From CAZCSH01 sp964501545 (lineage in GTDB: Bacteria; Patescibacteriota; Minisyncoccia; Minisyncoccales; RBG-13-42-11), in NCBI GenBank assembly GCA_964501545.1, contig CAZCSH010000010.1, forward strand, positions 1 to 18,964: 18,964 nucleotides of DNA, read 5' to 3'. Below, one piece after another: positions 7,511 through 13,034 of this stretch. Position numbers and translations under genes: made by a program. The notes below the pieces were generated by a model. That model was given only the letters and a program-made list of their open reading frames with translations. It was not told the DNA's origin and did no database searches. The stretch's first letter is position 1. Every line of letters begins with the position of its first letter.

Positions 7511-9109
7511 CTACATTTTCTCAGGAACTGATAGGCCCATTAAATCTAAAGTACTCTTTAGGACTATTTTGGTGGCTGAAACCAAACCAAGCCTAGCTTG
7601 AGTTAAATCTTCCTTATCAGAGATCACCCGGCAATCTTGATAAAACTGATGAAAGCTAGTTGCCAAATCAGTAGCATATTGAGGAAGTCTTTGAACCTGA
7701 TAATCTCGGGCTGTCTCCTCAATAATTTCTGGCAAGCGGATTAACTGCCTAATTAGGTTAAGTTCGGATGGATGGTTGAGCAATTTAAGGTTTGGTTTTC
7801 CTTTCTGATTTTTTGCTTTTCTCAATATACTGCAGATTCTAGCATGAGCATACTGGACATAATAGACAGGGCTTTTTTGAGATTTTTCCTTTGCCAGCTC
7901 AACGTCAAACTCCATTTGAGTGTCTAAGGATTTGGTGATGTAAAAAAACCTAGCTGCATCCAGACCCACTTCCTTCACCAGCCATTCCAAAGTAACCACC
8001 TCTCCTTTTCTCTTTGATATCTTTCCTTTTTTCAATCTGACCACCTGGGAGATTAAAATATCCAAATCTCCTTTAAACCTTAACATTTTAGCTGCCGCTT
8101 TTATTTTACCAACATGGCCCTGGTGGTCTGCTCCCCAGAGATTTATAACTTTATTAAAACCTCTATCAAACTTATCTTTGTGATAGGCAATGTCAGAAAG
8201 TAAATAAGTGGGCTCTTCTGTCTCTCTAATAACAACCCAATCTTTTGTATCTCCATATGCTGAAGTTCTCAACCATTCAGCTCCTTCTTTTTTATAAATT
8301 AGCTTTTGCCTCTTTAACCACTGGTAGATTTTATTTACTCGGCTTCTTTTGTACAAGCTTTGCTCTGAAACCCATTTGTCAAACTTAACCTTCAATACTT
8401 TTTCAATAAATTCTTTAATGTCTTTTTGCACTTCTCGAGCCAGTAACTGACCTGCTTCTGCTTCGTCCTTCATCCCTTTAAGTTTTACTCTTAACTTCTG
8501 GATCTTCTTTTCTAAGTAATTATTCAAATATGTTTTTCCTTTCCCCAAGCCTGTTTTCCCCAACTCCTTTATTTGGTTGCTTTCTCTGGCATCGTTTATA
8601 TAGTATTCTCGAGCAATCTTATAACCTGCCCTTTCCAAGAGATTGGCCAAAATATCACCCCAAAAAGCCCCTCTACCATGACCTAAGTGTAATTGACCGG
8701 TAGGATTGGCTGAGATAAATTCAAGGTTTACCCTGTTAAATTGCTTCGCACCGCTTTTGGCGGATTTAACAGGGTGAACTTTTCCATAATCTTCGCCTTG
8801 CTTTAGAATCTCTTTTACTTGTTTTTGCAAGTATTCCTTAGAAATAAAAAAATTAATAAAGCCAGGTTTTACTGCCTCAATTCTTTCAAACACCCAAGCG
8901 ATAGCGAAGGGTGAAGAGGAAGCTTTAGCCTCCTCGCCTAAGTCAGATTTAACCTTTCTGACTATTTCTTCCGGTTCTCGCTTCAACTGAAGAGCGACGT
9001 TGGTTGAATAATCTCCGTGGGCTTCGTTCTCCGGCCGCTCAACTTGAATTTCTTCCTGAGAAAGACCGGTTGCCTTCTGAATTAGCTTTCGGATTTCCTC
9101 TTTTATCAT
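7511..9109 (-). CDS. argS: Arginyl-tRNA synthetase
   Basis: Charges tRNA-Arg. The 532-aa chain has the N-terminal additional domain (residues 1-105), the catalytic core opening with NLEFISANPTGQLHLGHGRG (HLGH is the HIGH motif), YYINDAR, WGADHQGHVGKIKAA, a KMSK equivalent GKISKRKGEVVTL, and the DALR anticodon domain ending in LMGLSVPEKM, the usual family terminus. It is the first gene of the operon and its stop lies 1 bp before the ileS start. Two segments look like translated repeats: residues 58-71 (EEAKASSSPFAIA region) in the N-terminal domain and residues 111-126 (VHPVKSAKSGAKQFNR) in the linker before the first core strand. Both lie outside the catalytic motifs. SD is weak (AGG at about -7); ATG at 9109 gives the standard family N-terminus. 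Confidence 0.95.
   Translation of the reverse strand: MIKEEIRKLIQKATGLSQEEIQVERPENEAHGDYSTNVALQLKREPEEIVRKVKSDLGEEAKASSSPFAIAWVFERIEAVKPGFINFFISKEYLQKQVKEILKQGEDYGKVHPVKSAKSGAKQFNRVNLEFISANPTGQLHLGHGRGAFWGDILANLLERAGYKIAREYYINDARESNQIKELGKTGLGKGKTYLNNYLEKKIQKLRVKLKGMKDEAEAGQLLAREVQKDIKEFIEKVLKVKFDKWVSEQSLYKRSRVNKIYQWLKRQKLIYKKEGAEWLRTSAYGDTKDWVVIRETEEPTYLLSDIAYHKDKFDRGFNKVINLWGADHQGHVGKIKAAAKMLRFKGDLDILISQVVRLKKGKISKRKGEVVTLEWLVKEVGLDAARFFYITKSLDTQMEFDVELAKEKSQKSPVYYVQYAHARICSILRKAKNQKGKPNLKLLNHPSELNLIRQLIRLPEIIEETARDYQVQRLPQYATDLATSFHQFYQDCRVISDKEDLTQARLGLVSATKIVLKSTLDLMGLSVPEKM
8730..8775. repeat. 46-bp palindromic element inside argS
   Basis: A perfect 12-bp inverted repeat, ACCCTGTTAAAT (8730-8741) and ATTTAACAGGGT (8764-8775), encloses a 22-bp loop that itself holds CCGC-TTTTG-GCGG. 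It is translated in frame on the minus strand as part of VHPVKSAKSGAKQFNR (ArgS 111-126). Its ends share ACCCYGTTA with the long palindrome after the tmRNA gene. Confidence 0.85.
8898..8937 (+). repeat. Dispersed hairpin repeat translated within argS
   Basis: On the plus strand the flank GCGATAGCGAAGGGTGAA leads into a stem GAGGAAGC / GCCTCCTC (8916-8923 and 8928-8935, one mismatch, loop TTTA) and then GCC. The flank matches the 45-bp repeat at 1101-1235 (GCAATAGCGAAGCGTGAAG) and the copy at 2953-2994. It is read on the minus strand as ArgS residues 58-71. Confidence 0.75.
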
Positions 9110-9170
9110 TAATCCTATTTTAGCTTATTTTCCTTAAAAATTAAAGGGTTTTGTGCTAAAGTGAAGGTAT
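9110..9170. promoter_or_regulatory. Probable divergent promoter region between argS and smpB
   Basis: Reading minus, TAAAAT (9117-9122) lies 8 bp before the argS ATG, which would give an almost leaderless mRNA; the matching -35 (TTAATT around 9139-9144) is poor. Reading plus, GTGCTAAAGT (9153-9162) resembles an extended -10 for the smpB side, again with a weak -35. Position between two divergent operons supports promoters here; the exact boxes are uncertain. Confidence 0.35.
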
Positions 9171-9295
9171 GAGCCAAAGAGAACTGCGTTCTTTTTTCCA
9201 CCTTCGTTTGCTCAATGAAATAAAGATTTCATTTCGACGTTCGATTGATAAAATATAAATTGAGCGAGCGATGAGATTTATCTCATCGAACTTAT
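9171..9295. repeat. Cluster of three hairpins upstream of smpB
   Basis: Three stem-loops in a row: AAAGAGAAC / GTTCTTTTT (9176-9184, 9188-9196, one G-T pair, followed by T's), AATGAAAT / ATTTCATT (9214-9221, 9226-9233, perfect) and CGATGAGA / TCTCATCG (9269-9276, 9281-9288, perfect). On the minus strand the first is preceded by CGAAGGTGGAAAA, and the second aligns to the 45-bp unit of 1101-1235 over TCAATGA...TCAT...ACG.TTCG.ATTG. They belong to, or descend from, the same repeat family. Being in the smpB leader they could also affect its translation, but no regulatory partner is visible. Confidence 0.7.
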
Positions 9296-9312
9296 GAATA
9301 AAAACTCGGTTG

Positions 9313-9762
9313 ATGAAACCTTTAGCCGAAAATAGAAAAGCTTATTATAACTACCAAATCCTGGAAAAGCTTGAGGCAGGGATTTCTTTGATCGGCCAGG
9401 AAGTTAAATCAATCAAGCTGGGCAGAATCAGTTTGGCAGGTTCCTATGTTGTCTTACGAGAAGAGGAAGTGTTTTTAATTGGAGCTAATATTCCTCCTTA
9501 CCAACCCAAGAATGCCCCTCCAGACTATAATCCCGAGCGCACGAGAAAGCTTCTCTTGAGGAAAGCAGAAATAAAACATTTAATCGGAAAAACTAAAGAA
9601 AAAGGCTTGACTTTAGTGCCTTTGAAGGTGTATAGTAAGCTAGGCAAAATTAAGATTGAGTTTGGAATAGCCAGAGGAAAAAGGAAAAGTGACAAAAGAG
9701 AGGTGATAAAGAAAAGAGAGGCTGAAAGAGAAATGAAAAGAGAGCTAAACCTAAGGGGATGA
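9313..9762 (+). CDS. smpB: SsrA-binding protein SmpB
   Basis: SmpB binds tmRNA and delivers it to stalled ribosomes for trans-translation. The 149-aa product has the OB-fold core (NRKAYYNYQILEKLEAGISLIGQEVKSIKLG...ISLAGSYV), the GANIPPYQ and NPERTRKLLL segments, LTLVPLKVYSKLGKIKIEFGIARGK, and the basic C-terminal tail (KSDKREVIKKREAEREMKREL) that reads the empty mRNA channel. ATG at 9313 gives the standard N-terminus; a TTG one codon upstream is also open. No clear SD; hairpin repeats fill the leader. The last three bases (TGA, 9760-9762) are also bases 6-8 of the tmRNA gene, so the two partners overlap by 8 bp and probably share a transcript. Confidence 0.96.
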   Translation: MKPLAENRKAYYNYQILEKLEAGISLIGQEVKSIKLGRISLAGSYVVLREEEVFLIGANIPPYQPKNAPPDYNPERTRKLLLRKAEIKHLIGKTKEKGLTLVPLKVYSKLGKIKIEFGIARGKRKSDKREVIKKREAEREMKRELNLRG

Positions 9763-10099
9763 AAGGCTTTGATGAGGAGGAGACTAAATTAGGCAAGCTA
9801 AGTTGTTGGATCTTATAAAAACCAACAAAACAGAATAAGCGCCAACTTATTCAAACAACCCGCATTAGCATACGCTTAATGCCATCTGCCTTGTTGATTC
9901 TCGCTAGATAAGCACAGGTGTCAGATTCCGCGAGATAGATGGTTTTTCAAGATCCAGGAAAACTATTGAAAACTCTTTGGATTCAAGGTGTAGCTATTTT
10001 TGTCTGGTTTCTATCCTATACCTCTTCTAAATCAGACTAAGCTTGTAGAACTGTTTTAGAAATACTTCTCAGACGCGGGTCCAAATCCCGCCATCTCCA
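9755..10099 (+). ncRNA. ssrA: Transfer-messenger RNA (tmRNA)
   Basis: Rescues stalled ribosomes and tags the nascent chain. The 5' end GGGGATG pairs with CATCTCC (10092-10098) as the acceptor stem with one G-U pair. GGCTTTGATGAGG near the start fits the conserved tmRNA D-arm region. The T arm is GCGGG-TCCAAAT-CCCGC (10075-10091), preceded by the typical GAC of the tmRNA 3' half. The tag frame starts at base 87 of the RNA. A10099 is the discriminator; the next bases are CCC, so the CCA tail is not encoded exactly. Length is about 345 nt, normal for a one-piece tmRNA. The T loop has C where U55 is expected. The 5' end lies within smpB, so RNase P cleavage of a joint transcript is likely. Confidence 0.93.
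9841..9879 (+). other. tmRNA proteolysis-tag reading frame (predicted ANLFKQPALAYA)
   Basis: GCC at 9841, base 87 of the tmRNA, is at the usual distance for the resume codon, and the frame runs 12 codons to TAA (9877-9879). The product ends in ALAYA, matching the hydrophobic alanine-ended tags that ClpXP and related proteases recognise. The preceding codon AGC is in the same frame and also open, so a 13-residue tag beginning with Ser cannot be excluded. Confidence 0.75.
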
Positions 10100-10231
10100 C
10101 CCCGTTAGAAGTCTGTCTTTATATAACTGACAATTAAATTCAGACGGACTCTTGTTTATTGGTTGCGCCCCGTTAATCGCGAAGCAGAAAAAATTAAAAT
10201 AATTTTTTCTGACTAAGACTTCTAACGGGGT
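10099..10231. repeat. 133-bp palindromic element between ssrA and infC
   Basis: The ends are a perfect 16-bp inverted repeat, ACCCCGTTAGAAGTCT (10099-10114) and AGACTTCTAACGGGGT (10216-10231). Inside are a weaker stem GTCTG / CAGAC (10111-10115, 10141-10145), a second copy of the end motif as GCCCCGTTAAT (around 10167-10177), and a perfect AT-rich stem CAGAAAAAATT / AATTTTTTCTG (10185-10195, 10201-10211). The left end starts at the tmRNA discriminator base and the right end stops 10 bp before the infC start. It has no convincing ORF. It may be a small non-autonomous mobile element, an infC leader structure, or a processing or termination signal for tmRNA. Confidence 0.8.
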
Positions 10232-10241
10232 CCACAGTAAT

Positions 10242-10748
10242 TTGGCAAAAACATTAACCAACAATCAAATAAGAGCTCAGGAAGTAAGAGTGGTGGATGA
10301 AACTGGAAAACAGCTAGGAATTATGCCCTTGAGAGAGGCGCTCCAGATAGCTCAGGAGCGCAGTTTAGATTTAGTCCAAGTGACAGAGAAAGTAGAGCCC
10401 CCTGTTTGCAAAATAACAGACTATGGAAAATATCAGTACCAACAAGAAAAGAAAGAAAGAAAGACAAAAAAACAAAAAGGCGGAGAATTAAAGGGAATAA
10501 GATTAACCTTTAACATCTCCCAGCATGACCTAGAAACTAGAGCGAAAGCTGCAGCTAAGTTTCTAAAAAGAGGAGATAAAATAAAGATAGAACTTCGTTT
10601 AAGAGGAAGGGAAAGAGCGCTTGGAGATTTTGCCAGGGGGAAAGTGGCTAAGTTCCTGGAAGTTCTAAAGAACCTTATCCCAATTAAAACAGAAAGAGAG
10701 CTGAAAAGAGAGCCGAGAGGCTTTACTATGATAATTTCCAAAGAATAA
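10242..10748 (+). CDS. infC: Translation initiation factor IF-3 (TTG start)
   Basis: IF3 binds the 30S subunit, blocks 50S joining and proofreads the start codon-initiator tRNA pair. The 168-aa chain shows the N-domain (TNNQIRAQEVRVVDETGKQLGIMPLREAL, LDLVQVTEKVEPPVCKITDYGKYQYQQ), a lysine-rich linker (EKKERKTKKQKGG), and the C-domain (LKGIRLTFNISQHDLETRAKAAAKFL, KIKIELRLRGRE). The start is TTG at 10242; no in-frame ATG or ATT gives the complete N-domain. The only purine-rich site is GGGG at 10227-10230 in the right arm of the palindrome. In E. coli infC starts at a rare AUU and represses itself by discriminating against it; a TTG start could act similarly. It is followed 1 bp later by rpmI. 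Confidence 0.94.
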   Translation: MAKTLTNNQIRAQEVRVVDETGKQLGIMPLREALQIAQERSLDLVQVTEKVEPPVCKITDYGKYQYQQEKKERKTKKQKGGELKGIRLTFNISQHDLETRAKAAAKFLKRGDKIKIELRLRGRERALGDFARGKVAKFLEVLKNLIPIKTERELKREPRGFTMIISKE

Positions 10749-10749
10749 T

Positions 10750-10932
10750 ATGCCAAAATTCAAAACCAGAAAATCAATAACCAAAAGATTCAAGATTACA
10801 AAACAAGGTAAGGTTCTAAGAAGGCCTACCGGTCTTGATCATTATCTGGCTAAGAAATCAGGTAAGAAAGGGCGAGAAAGTAGAAAATGGATTGAAGTTT
10901 CAAAAGCAGAAGCAAAAAAGATTAAAAACTAA
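10750..10932 (+). CDS. rpmI: 50S ribosomal protein bL35
   Basis: A small basic component of the large ribosomal subunit. The 60-aa product begins MPKFKTRKSITKRFKITKQG, the diagnostic bL35 start, and contains the HYLAKKSGKKGRESR stretch; it is slightly shorter than typical (about 64-66 aa). ATG follows the infC stop by one base (TAATATG), so translation is probably coupled. It keeps the common infC-rpmI-rplT order. Confidence 0.95.
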   Translation: MPKFKTRKSITKRFKITKQGKVLRRPTGLDHYLAKKSGKKGRESRKWIEVSKAEAKKIKN

Positions 10933-10942
10933 TCAGCTAACT

Positions 10943-11293
10943 ATGGTCAGAATCAAACGAGGAGTAGCTACCCGAAAAAAAAGAATAAAAACTCTGAGGC
11001 AGACAAAAGGATTCAAATGGAGAAGGAAAAGTGCTTATAGACAGGCCAAAGACGCCTTGCGCCATGCTTTGGCTTATGCTTATCGGGACAGGAGAGCCAA
11101 GAAAAGAGACTTTAGACAACTCTGGCAGACCCAGATAAATGCTGCTTGCCGAGAATCAGGCATTAACTACAGTAGGTTTATGGCTGGCCTCAAGAGAAAG
11201 AAGATTAGCCTTGATAGAAAAACCTTGGCTAATTTGGCCAAAGACTATCCCCAGATTTTTGAAAAGATTGTTGAAAAGGTAAAAGAAGGCTAG
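10943..11293 (+). CDS. rplT: 50S ribosomal protein bL20
   Basis: Binds 23S rRNA early in 50S assembly and in several bacteria represses its own operon by binding the mRNA leader. The 116-aa product MVRIKRGVATRKKRIKTLRQ...GFKWRRKSAYRQAKDALRHALAYAYRDRRAKKRDFRQLWQTQINAACRESGINYSRFMAGLKRKKISLDRKTLANLA is a complete bL20. ATG at 10943 is chosen over an open upstream extension to 10835, which would overlap rpmI and add 36 non-family residues. The gap after rpmI is 10 bp. A terminator follows. No obvious L20-binding pseudoknot was identified in the infC leader, but the palindromic element there could hide one. Confidence 0.96.
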   Translation: MVRIKRGVATRKKRIKTLRQTKGFKWRRKSAYRQAKDALRHALAYAYRDRRAKKRDFRQLWQTQINAACRESGINYSRFMAGLKRKKISLDRKTLANLAKDYPQIFEKIVEKVKEG

Positions 11294-11305
11294 TTTAGAT
11301 ACAAC

Positions 11306-11343
11306 AAAAAAGAGCCTCCGTCATTTGAGACGGAGACTTTTTG
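11306..11343. terminator. Bidirectional rho-independent terminator
   Basis: The stem CTCCGTC / GACGGAG (11316-11322, 11329-11335, loop ATTTGA) is flanked by a run of A's on the left and CTTTTTG on the right, so it ends in T's in both directions. It lies between convergent rplT and the PurF-like gene and can serve both. Confidence 0.88.
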
Positions 11344-11347
11344 TTCT

Positions 11348-12715
11348 CTACTCGTATTTGGGAAACTCCCCACTGAAACAACCCAAACAGAGGTTGTTTA
11401 TGGTCAAGGGGTTTTTCTCCTTTCTTTCCCTGCTCTGGGCTGAGATGACAGCTTCAGCGTAGTCTTCTGGGGTATTGAATGCCAGAGTTCTTACTCCCAG
11501 CATTTTCCTCATTTCCTCTTGGGAATGAGTAGCTGCCATCAAGCTGCCCCTTCGAGTGATATCGAAAGGACAGGACCATTTCATCTGAGGGGTTTCAATC
11601 ATGAGATGGACTTCCTTGGCGCCAGCTCTTCTTATTAAGAAGATTCTGGAGAGTGTCTGGTTGCCCTCGACAATGGAATCGTCAACCAGCACCACAACCA
11701 GGCCTTCTGTGAGCCATTCATATTCCCACTGGACTGCCCAGTCCATCATCAAAAGTTTATCCCTTGCCCGCTGGGCCCTTTTTTCCGGATCAAAGGGAAG
11801 GAAACTTCTTCCTCCAGCTTCGGTGTTCAGGTCAAAGACGCTGCGGAAAGGAATTTTTGTCGCAAAGACAAGACCCTGGGCAGCTGTGTCGCCTGAGATT
11901 GGGAACCCAGCAATAATGTCTGCCTCTGGACACCTTGGGGCGAGCTTGGTGCCGGCAATATATCTGGCTAGGCCCACCGGTGTGCCCTCAATAACTGAGG
12001 AGGGTCTGGCCCAGTATCCATGCTCAAAGCCACAAAGGATAAGGCCTGGAGAGTCTTGTTGGTCAATGGTTCTGAAACCTGTCGGCATAATCTCGACCAC
12101 CTCTCCTGGCTTTACGTCTCTTATTATCTCCATGTTAATGTGGCTAAGAGCACCTGACTCGGAAGCGACAGCGCAGCCAAGTCCATTTCCTCCCACAGAT
12201 CTGCCTAGAACAAGCGGCCTAATCCCAAGCGTGTCCCTGGCCGCGAAAGGCCCTTCCAAAGTAAGGAGGACTAAGCTGAAGGGCCCCTTAACGTGTCCGA
12301 AGACATTCCTAATGCCCTCCGAGGGATCTTTTCCAGCAGCAATCAGTCTGGCGACAATCTCAGCGTCTGAGCCAACAAGATAGGGAGATTTCTTCCGGAT
12401 TTCCTGGCGGTTTGTAATCTTGCCGTCGAAGGCTACAGCGATAGGCCCCATATTTGTATCTTCTGCTTCCAAGACCACTGGTTGGGAATCTTTTTGGCTC
12501 AGATGAGCTATTGCTGCACTCGTCTGCATTATGACTTCTTTTTGCCCGCTCAAAAGAGGTGTTATTTTCCCCTTTTGGGCAGCAGAAATCATTTTTTCAT
12601 GCAGCAAGCAAGCGAAACCACCCCACTCATCCCCTCGGGGCTGGATTATGGCGGCCGCTCTCTGCAGGTATTCCCAGCAGGGCTTATTCATGGTTATTCC
12701 CAATACTCCAGACAT
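11348..12715 (-). CDS. PurF-like amidophosphoribosyltransferase homologue with a lost glutaminase site
   Basis: PurF makes phosphoribosylamine from PRPP and glutamine, the first step of purine synthesis. The 455-aa protein has both PurF halves: an N-terminal Ntn glutaminase fold (SDAEIVARLI, KGPFSLVLLT, ARDTLGIRPLVLG, ASESGAL, RDVKPGEVVEI) and a C-terminal phosphoribosyltransferase fold with VVLVDDSIVEGNQT (341-354). The start is secure: AGGAG lies 8 bp before ATG. Residue 2 is Ser where PurF has its nucleophile Cys; the glutamine-site HNGN is FDGK (97-100) and the GHVRYST segment is absent. In the PRPP loop, canonical RGTT is EGNQ. Cysteines 228, 382, 443 and 446 match the [4Fe-4S] ligands of the Bacillus enzyme. 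GC looks higher than neighbours. It may be an ammonia-dependent, regulatory or differently specific paralogue, so no gene symbol is given. Confidence 0.85.
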   Translation of the reverse strand: MSGVLGITMNKPCWEYLQRAAAIIQPRGDEWGGFACLLHEKMISAAQKGKITPLLSGQKEVIMQTSAAIAHLSQKDSQPVVLEAEDTNMGPIAVAFDGKITNRQEIRKKSPYLVGSDAEIVARLIAAGKDPSEGIRNVFGHVKGPFSLVLLTLEGPFAARDTLGIRPLVLGRSVGGNGLGCAVASESGALSHINMEIIRDVKPGEVVEIMPTGFRTIDQQDSPGLILCGFEHGYWARPSSVIEGTPVGLARYIAGTKLAPRCPEADIIAGFPISGDTAAQGLVFATKIPFRSVFDLNTEAGGRSFLPFDPEKRAQRARDKLLMMDWAVQWEYEWLTEGLVVVLVDDSIVEGNQTLSRIFLIRRAGAKEVHLMIETPQMKWSCPFDITRRGSLMAATHSQEEMRKMLGVRTLAFNTPEDYAEAVISAQSRERKEKNPLTINNLCLGCFSGEFPKYE

Positions 12716-12752
12716 AATCGCATCTCCTGTCCCTATTTGGTTTTCAAGGTTT

Positions 12753-13034
12753 TCAAGTTACAATGTTCCGCTTTCTTATTAACACACCTTCTTTCTTGAG
12801 TAAAGAGATTTTCTTTTGGGTTCCAAATCTATAACCGCCAACTTGACCATCTGATCTTATTACTCTATGGCAAGGAATAGTTTTAATGTCAGGGTTCTTA
12901 TTTAAAATATTCCCCACTGCCCGATAGGCCTTTGGAGAATTAGCTAGTTTTGCTATTTCTTTGTAAGTTAAAACTTTCCCTCTGGGAATTCTTTTTACCG
13001 CTTCCAAGACTCTTTTTTGGAAAATAGATATCAT
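12753..13034 (-). CDS. ogt: Methylated-DNA-protein cysteine methyltransferase, single domain
   Basis: Suicide repair protein that moves alkyl groups from O6-alkylguanine to its own cysteine. The 93-aa product consists of the DNA-binding/active-site domain only: FQKRVLEAVKRIPRGKVLTYKEIAKLA (helix-turn-helix region), YRAVGNILNKNP (arginine-finger segment), TIPCHRVIRSDGQVGGYRFG with active Cys55, and LLKKEGV. The usual N-terminal RNase-H-like domain is missing. Because the motif is PCHR and not PWHR it should be an active transferase and not an alkyltransferase-like sensor. Its ATG overlaps the stop of the membrane-protein gene (ATGA). The PurF-like gene follows after 37 bp. Confidence 0.9.
   Translation of the reverse strand: MISIFQKRVLEAVKRIPRGKVLTYKEIAKLANSPKAYRAVGNILNKNPDIKTIPCHRVIRSDGQVGGYRFGTQKKISLLKKEGVLIRKRNIVT

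Noticed and set aside
10066..10101. Stand-alone tRNA gene or tRNA fragment
   Set aside because: The 3' half looks like a tRNA acceptor and T arm, but it pairs with GGGGATG at 9755 and encloses a tag frame, so it is the tmRNA 3' end.
10185..10211. Rho-independent terminator between ssrA and infC
   Set aside because: The stem is AT-only in its core and not followed by a T tract; it fits better as an inner arm of the palindromic element.
10835..10942. Longer bL20 start overlapping rpmI
   Set aside because: The extra 36 residues are out-of-frame rpmI codons; bL20 begins at MVRIKRG (10943).
11601..12383. 260-codon open frame on the plus strand
   Set aside because: It lies wholly opposite the PurF-like gene, has no ribosome binding site and no recognisable protein pattern.
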